This document shows, one piece after another, positions 27,074-35,143 of a stretch of DNA of 64,000 bases. Numbering within the stretch: the stretch's first letter is position 1; each line of letters begins with the position of its first letter. The notes under the pieces were generated by a model. It had not been told where the DNA came from and did no database searches. It saw only the letters and a list, made by a program, of their open reading frames with translations. The position numbers and the translations under genes are program-made. Source of the DNA: Paenibacillus aquistagni (GTDB lineage Bacteria > Bacillota > Bacilli > Paenibacillales > Paenibacillaceae); contig NZ_FXAZ01000004.1 in assembly GCF_900177815.1 (NCBI RefSeq), forward strand, positions 522,153 to 586,152, given 5' to 3'.

Positions 27074-27649
27074 TTATGACGTTATCTTATATACCGAATT
27101 ACTACGTTCAAATGCCCATCTACTTTCATGCGTGATTCTTCCATTGAGCGCGTTGGAGATATTCTTCGGATAAACGCCAAGTTCTCTAGAGGCTTCTTTC
27201 TGCGACTTAAACTGTCGTTGCTCACCTGTGTCCAAATGAGTTGCGATTACTGGGTTGTTGTTTCTCTTAATTAGCCCATTCTCTATGGCATGAGCGATAT
27301 TTTCTTTTCGTGTCATCCAGTTAAGGTTTTCTAGTCTATTATCTAGCTTGTCACAATTGATGTGATTGACTTGTGGCTTATTGTGTGGATTGGGAATAAA
27401 CGCCATTGCCACTAAGCGATGAACATAAACTTTCTTTGTAGGTTGACCCTTTTTACATAAATCAAGTTTTTCATAACCATTACGGCAAACATGACTCTTC
27501 ATAATTTTCTCTTTACGTCCTTTATCGTTACCTAAACTCCTTACCTCTCCGTAGTTAGACACAATATACAGTCCTTCATAACCTACAACATCCCGCCATT
27601 CTTCATTTACCTTCTCAAACTGATTCTTATTCACTTTATTAGGTGTCAT
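27074..27649 (-). CDS. HNH homing-type endonuclease (NUMOD4-HNH-NUMOD1)
   Basis: 191-aa free-standing endonuclease of the SPO1/I-HmuI kind. Domain order: NUMOD4 ([24 protein letters not shown]), HNH_3 core ([36 protein letters not shown], with the HRLV..NHIN..NRLENL pattern), then a NUMOD1-like DNA-binding region ([20 protein letters not shown]). An AGGAG site precedes the ATG. I see no split gene or group I intron core around it, so it is a stand-alone mobile nuclease. Catalytic His/Asn residues are intact. Confidence 0.9.
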   Translation of the reverse strand: MTPNKVNKNQFEKVNEEWRDVVGYEGLYIVSNYGEVRSLGNDKGRKEKIMKSHVCRNGYEKLDLCKKGQPTKKVYVHRLVAMAFIPNPHNKPQVNHINCDKLDNRLENLNWMTRKENIAHAIENGLIKRNNNPVIATHLDTGEQRQFKSQKEASRELGVYPKNISNALNGRITHESRWAFERSNSVYKITS

Positions 27650-28302
27650 AATAGCTATCTCCTATTTGTCGAATTTTTGAGGAGAGAACGACTAATAACC
27701 CTTGCCATGATTGGCAAAGGTGTATTTGTCCTCACTCTTGGGAAAGAGGTAGATACCGTTTTTCTCCCTCACTCTTTAAAGAGTCGAGAACATTACTTTT
27801 TCTCTTGTTTTGGATAGATTAAACAATGTTAAGTAATTAACTAGAGAACAGTTCTTGCGAAAGTGCATATGAATCATTATGAAACTATCTACTTAGATGC
27901 TCACGAGACATGCCCCTTGTCGCATCAATGAATGTAATTGAAGTTCCGTATTTCTTTTGAATTGAATCAAAGCTAACTGTAAATCCTCATTTATTATTTC
28001 TTTTCACCTCCTTTTACGAAAGTGTGATGAAATATGCAAAATAATAAACTCTCCGATTGAACGGAGAGCCAATGGTTCACACTTTATAGTTCTGATAGCA
28101 ATAGACTTCTACCAGTTTGACAGAAGTAATATACTTCCTAGATATAAGTCAGACAGAAGAAGTAGTAAGATACACACAGTTAAAATATGCTCTACGAAAG
28201 AGCCATATCGATTTCACGTTTTTTTAAAGTTGTCTATTCTAGGATTTGTAATGATTTATTACAGAAAAGGCGTAGGACTGATTGGGGAAATATGAATAAA
28301 GG

Positions 28303-28422
28303 ACTCGTGTCGGGAAATCTGCTTGTAGCGTTTGTGGTTGTAAGTGATGGGGGGCTTTTTATCAGAGAAGGATTTTTTCTAAACTGTAAACCTATCCCCG
28401 TGGCAAGTATATATGAATCCAC
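28303..28422 (+). ncRNA. Structured repeat, copy A
   Basis: The 70-bp core (28323-28392) differs from copy B (32322-32390) at five positions and one indel, and 34 bases in a row are identical near the 3' side. Predicted pairing: GUGGUU with AAUCCAC (outer) and GGGG with CCCC around an AGAGAA/UUUUCU stem and an invariant CUGUAAA. Function unknown; may be a small RNA, a leader or a recombination site. Confidence 0.5.
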
Positions 28423-28571
28423 ATTAGATAGTCTCTCAGACAGTCTGTAATGAGATATATCGGCGCTGCATGACGAAAATAGATTGGTTGTCATTAGAGG
28501 AAGAAAGTCGCTCTAAGTAGCCTTGAAATTCAATTGAGGGATAAAGGTATTTCTTTGTTTTTGTGTTCATT

Positions 28572-28686
28572 CTAAAAGTATTATTATTTTCCGTACGTAT
28601 TTAAATAGAGTTAGTATTTATATTATTTATTAAGTATATATTATTAATTCTATTTATATATGTACGGCAATATTTGATACTTTTAA
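28572..28686. repeat. Large AT-rich inverted repeat
   Basis: Arms CCGTACGTATTTAAATAGA (from 28591) and TCTATTTATATATGTACGG (to 28667) pair with few mismatches around a 29-bp A/T centre, and an outer TAAAAGTAT / ATACTTTTA pair extends it. Could extrude as a cruciform. Confidence 0.7.
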
Positions 28687-29002
28687 GAAAATCAAAAATG
28701 TAAATATCTCCAATCCACGCTCAAACCATTAGGTATGATGTTACCCTCATAAAATAAAACCCTCTCATATCAAATCTAAGCACCCTATATGATCTTTTAA
28801 ACATTAAATAGAGTAGTTGCAGGTTTCAGACACTAAGCGTCTGTAATAGTGATTAGAATCGATTTTAGATCATTGTAGCTTTATACTTCCATTCTTCAAG
28901 AAGTTGGTAAGATGATTAAGTAATAACCTCTGCCAAAATCGCTTAACTTTTTAAGTCAATAGCACTTAATTAGTTAAGAAGACATTTAGAGGAGTGATAT
29001 CG

Positions 29003-29257
29003 ATGAAAAACGAATTTGATTTTAGCAAAATTAGCCTAAGACAGAATTATCAGATGTTACGCAAACTGAAAAAGATCAAGTTAAAGGACATTGCTTCAGT
29101 AGTTGGGGTTTCGATTCCAATGCTATCAATGTATGAAAATGAAGTGGTTAATCTTCATAAAGATAAGGAGAAGATGTATCGTTCATTCATAATTAGCTTT
29201 TCAAAGGAGCAAAGTGATACTTCTGCACCTTGTAAGGTGGTGAATAGTATTGAGTAA
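29003..29257 (+). CDS. Small XRE-like HTH protein
   Basis: 84-aa DNA-binding protein. HTH visible as KLKDIASVVGVSIPMLSMYEN (residues about 30-50). The ATG at 29003 follows AGAGGAG by eight bases; a GTG three codons earlier overlaps that site. Its last codons overlap the start of the 1009-aa gene by 8 nt, so the two are translationally coupled and probably act together. Most simply it regulates the operon; it lacks any phage-structural feature. Confidence 0.75.
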   Translation: MKNEFDFSKISLRQNYQMLRKLKKIKLKDIASVVGVSIPMLSMYENEVVNLHKDKEKMYRSFIISFSKEQSDTSAPCKVVNSIE

Positions 29258-32200
29258 CGCTACAATTATTCAGACACATAATGAATTATTTATAGGTTCT
29301 GACTCGGCAACCTCAATACTGATAGAAGGTCAATTGTACAGGCTTGATACTAAAGCAACCAAGCTATTTGTATTCGATAACTTGGTTGTTTTTTGTTCAG
29401 GTGTTCTAAATTATTGTTACCGAGTAATGGATTTGTTTTCATCTCAAAAAACAAAAAGTGTTCATTCACTAAGAGAAATTCTGCTTGAAACCTATCAAGA
29501 TGAAAGTGTTGATGTTGTTATTGGTGAATATAAAGAAAATAAAACATGGTTATATCAACTTTCCCCGTATAATAATTTCGATATTGTTACATATACAGAC
29601 ATACCAAAGGGTGGCGTAAATATCATAACTGCAGGAATCAGAACAGAAGAATCCTATCATTCAGTTTGTAATGGCATATCAACAGGTAAAAGTATTCCTG
29701 AAATATATAAATCAGTATTTGATGAAATATCTTACGAGGGAGTTGGAGGAATATTAACTGTATTTAGGATAAATCGAAATGGTGTCAGTGAATTTATAGA
29801 ATACGGAATTAAAGAAAACGAAAACCTTAAAATAGTTAGCATAGATATTTTATTAAATCATTATAAAAAACATCTAATTGTTGGAGAACGCATTTATGGC
29901 AAGATCTTTATGGGGGTCAATCTGGCACTTGAAGATGAAGATGGAGTTCTAAAATTCCAAGGTTCAAAAGGAGAAATCTTTGACCGTAATGGCAAACTTG
30001 TAATGAAACTTGGTTTGGTTGACGAAGATCCAGACAAATTCGGCTTGTGGTCTTTTAATGACATTACAAGAGTAAAAATTGATCAGCTAGAAGGGTTTGT
30101 TATAGACAAAGCATCCACAGATAAAAACAAACATCCTGATGGATGGGAGAAGGTTATGTGGGCAGACCCAAGCGATGGTACGCTTTATACTCATGATCTA
30201 GTGGCAAAGAACATCAAAGTTGTGAATAACGTTGGAGACATAATCTTAGATGCTGAAAACAATTATCTCGACATCGGAGACTTCAACACAATCGTAATGG
30301 ATAACAAGCTAACTTCGATGGAAAAGATGCAGATCATTACAGAACTTTATAAAATCGAAGCTGGCTATCATAGAATGCTTGGACAAGCAGAGAAATACAA
30401 ACGATCTCAACGTGATGACATCTTTGATTATGATGCTCAATTTTTCTCGAAATCCTCAAGCACAATCGATCTTTATTCAACAACACCTCTTGCGAATGCT
30501 TATAATGCACTATTAGATTATATGTCACAATACATTGATATAGTGGGCAAAGAACCATTAAACATCAACATTAACTCCCCTAAAACTGATCAAACGAGTG
30601 AAATTCCAGATAGAGCAGAATTTATATTAAAATTCAAAACGTACTACGATGAAGAAAAGAGACTAAGAAACTTAATTGAAGACGCGCAGTTCTATTCTGG
30701 TCTTAACATGGGGCAATTCTACAATAACGTTGTAATTGGTGAATATGGTTTTATTTCCCTTCGAAACGATGGGAAGTACCGTTCAGTATTGAATGCAACA
30801 AATGGTCTAGCATTGCAGAAGTGGGAGAAGAATGCATGGGTTAACAAAGTTTATGCTTCAATAGGAAACTCCTCATATGAAGATGGGACATTAATTGCAG
30901 AGGACTTGGTAGCAAAGCGATTGCGTATTGAAACAAAGCATGGAGATGTCTTGCTAGACGCCGATGCACTGAATTTTGATTTTTCTGTTCTCAATTCTAT
31001 CATTCTTGACGATGTTATTGTCTCTACTGAGAAGATTACTTTATCCAATCAATATAAAAGTATTACCAAACAATACACTACACTAAAAGAGCAATTAAAC
31101 AGGTACGCAACGACTATTTATAATGATAGAGATTCCTCTTACTATGGTTTGGATGATGCAAAGAATCAGTTAGTTTCTGCTGGAAAAGAGTTAGATATGA
31201 CTTATAGCTCTCTAACCTCATATATGAATCCTGTTTTTGCGAATATGAATGCAACAACTCATATTGTAAACGATCTACATTCTACGCGACTCAGCTTCCA
31301 TCAGAAGTGGGAAGATTTCTACAAGGCGTATGAAGGTGCTAGAGTGAAGCTTTCAGACTTCCTAGAGAAGAGTTCGCTACAGCTAGGTAGGAACTATAAT
31401 AATACTGTCATTGACGCTGAAAATGGTGTTGTAGTTACTAGAGGTAACATGATGAATAAAACAACATTAAATGCAACAGATGGTATTAAGATAGAAAGAA
31501 ATGTTGGTTTGTCCAGCGCTCCATCATGGCATAAAGTGTTTTATGCTGATATCAATGGAAACTTGTTCGCTGAAGATATGAGTACAAAAAGACTTCGTAT
31601 TCTTGATGCAGAGCTTGGTGATGCGATTACATTCGATTCTATCGAAGGCATAACAATTAATGGTCGCAATAGAGAACAAATTAGATTGAACGCGAACGAA
31701 GGTATCGCAATTGATGTGGATCAAGAGAAGCGTTTGTGGATTGGTACTGATGGTACTCTTCGCGCTCGAAAGCTAATCATTGAGCCTGAACTTGGAGATG
31801 TAATTCTTGATGAAGAGACTGATGGATTCATTTCAGATTTGACGGTAAATAGCTTGAAGGCTGTAAAAAAGGACAAAGAAGCATATGACTATATTTATAT
31901 TCGCGATAACTTCGTTAAATTAAATACTGGTACATCAGCGAAGAGTGATATAACGAAGTTTAAGCTACATTTAAATAAGGAAGATAAACAATATAGTTAT
32001 CCAGAAATGATTTGGGGTCAAGGCAATGGTATTGATGGGAATATTGGTTATATAAGAAAACTTCCGAATGCAATGCAATTCCAGTACACAAATGACGCAG
32101 GGAATATGAGAGCACTAGAACTAAATGCATCTCAGGGAAATGCTGTGAGATTATATGCTGATGGAGGAGAAGTAATGATGGATTCAGATACAAAAATCAT

Positions 32201-32279
32201 CCTTGCTTGTGGTGCTTCAAAAATCACAATGACTCCTAGTAATATTAAGCTAGAATCCTCTAGAATCGATTTAGGATAA
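29250..32279 (+). CDS. Proteasome-like Ntn-hydrolase domain fused to phage tail-fibre-like body
   Basis: 1009 aa. Residues 1-210 align by eye with a proteasome beta/HslV fold: after Met removal Ser2 lies where Thr1 would be, 16 residues before Asp18 in SDSAT (compare Asp17 in ADSRAT), Lys38 fits Lys33, SG at 50-51 fits the Gly47 turn, and EGVGGILTVFRINRNG resembles the SGGxIxxxxI strand. Residues about 215-1009 are tail-like: repeated modules (DGTLYTHDLVAKNIKV, DGTLIAEDLVAKRLRI, NGNLFAEDMSTKRLRI) each followed by DVILDAE-type strands and long helical YxxLxxxA segments as in Siphovirus gp58-like minor tail proteins, ending in repeats like LNASQGNAVRLYADGG. TTG start, coupled to the HTH gene. 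No other tail genes are present. Protease activity is inference. Confidence 0.75.
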   Translation: MSNATIIQTHNELFIGSDSATSILIEGQLYRLDTKATKLFVFDNLVVFCSGVLNYCYRVMDLFSSQKTKSVHSLREILLETYQDESVDVVIGEYKENKTWLYQLSPYNNFDIVTYTDIPKGGVNIITAGIRTEESYHSVCNGISTGKSIPEIYKSVFDEISYEGVGGILTVFRINRNGVSEFIEYGIKENENLKIVSIDILLNHYKKHLIVGERIYGKIFMGVNLALEDEDGVLKFQGSKGEIFDRNGKLVMKLGLVDEDPDKFGLWSFNDITRVKIDQLEGFVIDKASTDKNKHPDGWEKVMWADPSDGTLYTHDLVAKNIKVVNNVGDIILDAENNYLDIGDFNTIVMDNKLTSMEKMQIITELYKIEAGYHRMLGQAEKYKRSQRDDIFDYDAQFFSKSSSTIDLYSTTPLANAYNALLDYMSQYIDIVGKEPLNININSPKTDQTSEIPDRAEFILKFKTYYDEEKRLRNLIEDAQFYSGLNMGQFYNNVVIGEYGFISLRNDGKYRSVLNATNGLALQKWEKNAWVNKVYASIGNSSYEDGTLIAEDLVAKRLRIETKHGDVLLDADALNFDFSVLNSIILDDVIVSTEKITLSNQYKSITKQYTTLKEQLNRYATTIYNDRDSSYYGLDDAKNQLVSAGKELDMTYSSLTSYMNPVFANMNATTHIVNDLHSTRLSFHQKWEDFYKAYEGARVKLSDFLEKSSLQLGRNYNNTVIDAENGVVVTRGNMMNKTTLNATDGIKIERNVGLSSAPSWHKVFYADINGNLFAEDMSTKRLRILDAELGDAITFDSIEGITINGRNREQIRLNANEGIAIDVDQEKRLWIGTDGTLRARKLIIEPELGDVILDEETDGFISDLTVNSLKAVKKDKEAYDYIYIRDNFVKLNTGTSAKSDITKFKLHLNKEDKQYSYPEMIWGQGNGIDGNIGYIRKLPNAMQFQYTNDAGNMRALELNASQGNAVRLYADGGEVMMDSDTKIILACGASKITMTPSNIKLESSRIDLG

Positions 32280-32302
32280 TGACTTTTGTCATTGTATACG
32301 TA

Positions 32303-32418
32303 CTTGTGTCGGATAATTTGATTGTAGGGTCTGTGGATGTAAGTGTTGGGGGCTTATTATCAGAGAAGGATTTTTTCTAAACTGTAAACCATGCCCCCAC
32401 ATTTGAATCTGTTATGAT
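32303..32418 (+). ncRNA. Structured repeat, copy B
   Basis: Core 32322-32390. Strong pairing GAU..AAGUGU-U-GGGGGC with GCCCCC-ACAUUU-GAAUC, closing a domain that contains AGAGAA/UUUUCU and CUGUAAACC. Begins 25 bp after the tail-like gene stop. A rightward hairpin with T-rich tail at about 32532-32560 could end a transcript of roughly 250 nt. Confidence 0.55.
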
Positions 32419-32563
32419 GTGTGTGCGTAGGCGTATATGGAGACACTTGAAAGGAGATTACAAAACTAACTGGTGTATCAAGCCAACGATCAAGCCAACG
32501 TTATAGAGAGTTAGCCAAAAGAACTTAGGTATGAAGTCTTCCATGTGTGGGCTTCTTTTATTT

Positions 32564-32893
32564 TCAATCGCATATTGGATTATTACTCTTGATGTGATTT
32601 ATCGAATCAAATAATTTATCAAGCGAAAGCATCGCTAATTCTTGGACTAGAACTGTCCTCGACTTTAGTGATGCTTCTTTGCTTATCAGATAGGAAAGTG
32701 ATGAAGTAATGAAGGGTAAAGACGTTTGTACTGATGCAGATTTACAATACTGATGTACTTCGAACAAGCTGTAGAGGTTTGGGTAGGTGGAGAAATCGAG
32801 GAAATAGTAGTGATAGCAGATTTTAATGATACGATCATTAAAATTGTAAGGGAGATAAGTATCCAAGGCAGAATGTAATCTTGAGAATTGCAT
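32564..32893 (-). CDS. Doubtful small protein
   Basis: 109-aa frame rich in Ser, Tyr, Leu and Cys (MQFSRLHSALDTYLPYNFND). No ribosome site better than GAAAAGAAG ten bases upstream, no recognised family. The opposite strand has no long frame, so it may be real, but composition suggests a chance frame in AT-rich DNA. Confidence 0.25.
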   Translation of the reverse strand: MQFSRLHSALDTYLPYNFNDRIIKICYHYYFLDFSTYPNLYSLFEVHQYCKSASVQTSLPFITSSLSYLISKEASLKSRTVLVQELAMLSLDKLFDSINHIKSNNPICD

Positions 32894-32966
32894 AGAAAGT
32901 TGTCTTCTTTTCGGAGCAGTTAATTAACTCTTTTTATAGACTGATAGTTTGGTTGTTCAAAAATAT

Positions 32967-33067
32967 AAAATCCGTTCTATAGCACTCTTATTCTATAATA
33001 AATATATATTAATAAACCTGTATTGTGTTAAAATATTATTATAAAAGAGTGTCATTGGACGGATTTT
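32967..33067. repeat. 23-bp inverted repeat upstream of replication-like gene
   Basis: Arms 32967-32989 and 33045-33067 (right arm AAGAGTGTCATTGGACGGAT plus TTT) match at 19 of 23 positions around a 55-bp A/T-rich centre containing TTGTGT and TATTAT promoter-like boxes. Candidate operator or origin for the winged-helix protein. Confidence 0.6.
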
Positions 33068-33285
33068 ATAAAATGAAAATTTTATTTTGTTACAACGCTA
33101 AGATGATGGCGCATTTAAAGATGTGCGGAATAGTTACATTTGCTCCGCATTACTTGAGAAGAGTGGTAATAGGTTCTAGTTGTTTGCTCGAAGCGGTAAG
33201 TTACAAGAGAGTATTGATAGTTTTAAGGTTTAGTTTAATTTGGATAATAAATTGTATGGGATTAGTAGACAGGAGAGATGGCAAT

Positions 33286-34374
33286 ATGGCGAGAATAAGA
33301 AAAACATATTTCACTAAGTCCAAGATGGGTAAGCTACTTGGAGTAAATGAAAAACAACATGAAGTATACATGCCTAATGAGATTTTTGAGAACTTAACAG
33401 AAGCATTTACATCAGAGGAAATGCAAGGTAAAACTTCAACTCACATAGCATATGCTTATACTTATTATTATCTTGCAAACTACCAATGGAGATATGCCCG
33501 CTATTACTATTACGATGATAAAACAGGTATGGAGACCAGTATAAATGAAGGAATAATTAAGCAAATTCTTGGTTTTCCCTCAAAATCTGAACAATACACT
33601 TATCTAACTAAGAATAATACGGGTCTATTGGTAAAGCTGGGCTATATTCGCAAAGAAACAGATAAACCTTCTCGTTATTGGTATGACGATGAAGGGAAGT
33701 ATAAAGAGGTTCAATTCGTATATGAAAGCGAATATCCAGAGCTTTATGGTAACAACAAAAACTGGAAAGTGGCAATGCCTGTAAAAGGGTTCTATCGGTA
33801 TAAAGAATCAGAGGAAGATAACTATGAAGATGGAACATTCTATATGATTCAAAATACTCACATGATTGATATTGATGTATTCATTTATTGTATGGCTGAT
33901 CTAGAGTTGGGCGTTGAAGGATTCTACCTGTACTGTTTCTTGAAATTCATGACTGATAAATATGATAATGCGTATAATTGTTCTCAAAAGAAAATGGCTC
34001 AAACAACAAGGCTATCCATTGATGAAGTAAAGAAACAACTTGAAAATCTAGAGAAGCGTAATATGATTACAAGTGATCATAAACCATTCTGTTTAGATAA
34101 ACCTGCTGATAAGGAAACAAAAACAAACACCTATGGTATTAAGGAACCTAATGAATTTGCTAAGAGCATGATACAGTTTAATGTCATTCCAAAACAACGG
34201 AAAATTACAGCGAAGCAATACGAATCAGAAGTTGGCTGGGCAAATGAAAAAGAAATTAATGGGCTGATTATTAACCAAAAGACAGGTGAGATAATAAAAT
34301 CTTCTCCTGTTAATGAGTACAACATAAATGATGAAGCTGAATTATCAGACCTAGATGAGGTCTTTAGCAGATAA
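33286..34374 (+). CDS. Winged-helix protein, replication-initiator/DnaD-like
   Basis: 362 aa, soluble. The middle contains a winged-helix pattern: VEGFYLYCFLKFMTDKYDN, CSQKKMAQTTRLSIDEVKKQLENLEKRNMI, typical of replication and plasmid-control proteins that switch on helper HTH modules. N-terminal half is Tyr-rich (HIAYAYTYYYLANYQWRYARYYYYDDKTG) with a second HTH-like part (EGIIKQILGFPSKSEQYTYLTKNNTGLLVKLGYI). The start at 33286 is chosen because AGGAGA lies seven bases upstream; the frame is open to 33025 but without such a site. A large inverted repeat upstream fits an initiator that binds its own promoter or origin. Assignment tentative. Confidence 0.6.
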   Translation: MARIRKTYFTKSKMGKLLGVNEKQHEVYMPNEIFENLTEAFTSEEMQGKTSTHIAYAYTYYYLANYQWRYARYYYYDDKTGMETSINEGIIKQILGFPSKSEQYTYLTKNNTGLLVKLGYIRKETDKPSRYWYDDEGKYKEVQFVYESEYPELYGNNKNWKVAMPVKGFYRYKESEEDNYEDGTFYMIQNTHMIDIDVFIYCMADLELGVEGFYLYCFLKFMTDKYDNAYNCSQKKMAQTTRLSIDEVKKQLENLEKRNMITSDHKPFCLDKPADKETKTNTYGIKEPNEFAKSMIQFNVIPKQRKITAKQYESEVGWANEKEINGLIINQKTGEIIKSSPVNEYNINDEAELSDLDEVFSR

Positions 34375-35143
34375 GTTATTTTGCATGCCATGGACTATGT
34401 TCTATGGCTCTTTTTGTGTGCAAAAAATTAATTTCAGAGGTGATGGATTTGTATATTAGCATCAAGAGAAAGGTAGCATAAAATAATGAGAATGTACTCT
34501 ATTTATTTCTATGTGAAAGCAAACGAATTGAAGGAAGGGTTTTAATAAGCAGAAATACGTATTAAGTGACAGAGAACAGGATCTCGTAAGGGAGTCTATA
34601 AAGAGAAGTTTGGAACCCAATTATCAATACTAGAACATGAAGTAGTGCAAATGTTGGAGAATAAAGTATCAGAAGTGTTTGACTGATCATAATCGTGGGC
34701 TGCGATAATGATTTTCTATTAGAATTTGGTTTCTATTGTCATTTCAAGTAATAATGTTTCTGTCAAGAATTTAAAATGGGCTTTCGTATCGTGATATTTA
34801 TTTGTAGGGTTCGTGAATGGAAGTGTTCGCCCCGCTCCAACGAGCTGTGAGGTGTTCCAGACTGTAAAGTATACCCCCTACTGGACAGCTTTACTGTCAC
34901 AATTAGGACGATTTCACCGTCAAGTAGACAGTCCTCTTATTGTTCTAGGAGTTTATTGGTGTCATCGGTGATTTCAATGTTGTTAGAAGAAAATAAAGTG
35001 TTAGACTAGACTACAGGTTAAGGGTTTAGGGCGGGTTCCTTGCGTATTTTAGCCAGCGTCTTCAACTAATAATGTTGTTAAGTTGGGTTTATTTAAGAGA
35101 ACAGAGCTAGGAGGTCGAAATATAACTGACCACACATTTCAGG
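34375..35143. other. 770-bp spacer with structured repeat copy C
   Basis: Contains copy C (34802-34917) and a broken small reading frame: QKYVLSDREQDLVRESIKRS in one frame from about 34548, then LEHEVVQMLENKVSEVFD in another to 34685, which reads like one 50-residue protein split by a single frameshift and lacking a start codon. Confidence 0.45.
34802..34917 (+). ncRNA. Structured repeat, copy C (divergent)
   Basis: Shares the 5' block TTGTAGGGTTCGTGAATGGA (22 of the first 26 core bases equal copy B) and the 3' block ACTGTAAA..TACCCCC, with a different middle. The outer stem would be GUGAA (34813) with UUUCAC (34912-34917), a compensatory change from GUGG/CCAC in copy A. Confidence 0.45.

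Larger units (their letters stand above)
27650..29002. other. 1.35-kb non-coding stretch with structured repeats
   Basis: No convincing gene. It holds a CTCTCCG/CGGAGAG hairpin (about 28051-28070) with T-rich flank on the minus strand, copy A of the three-copy structured sequence (28303-28422), and a giant AT-rich inverted repeat (28572-28686). An open frame at 28187-28450 coincides with copy A and lacks a ribosome site. Confidence 0.6.
32280..33285. other. 1-kb spacer with structured repeat, terminator and large inverted repeat
   Basis: Contains copy B (32300-32418), a 12-bp tandem repeat ATCAAGCCAACG twice (about 32478-32501), a GAAGTC/GGCTTC hairpin with T-rich tail (about 32532-32560), a weak leftward frame (32564-32893), and a 23-bp inverted repeat before the winged-helix gene. 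Confidence 0.55.

Noticed and set aside
28187..28450. 87-residue rightward open frame
   Set aside because: It coincides with structured copy A, has no ribosome site, and the same sequence in copies B and C does not keep the frame.
28610..28680. CRISPR-like array
   Set aside because: AT-rich palindrome only; no regular repeat-spacer pattern anywhere in the window and no cas genes.
28994..29257. GTG at 28994 as the start of the small HTH gene
   Set aside because: It lies within the AGGAG box itself; ATG at 29003 has correct spacing.
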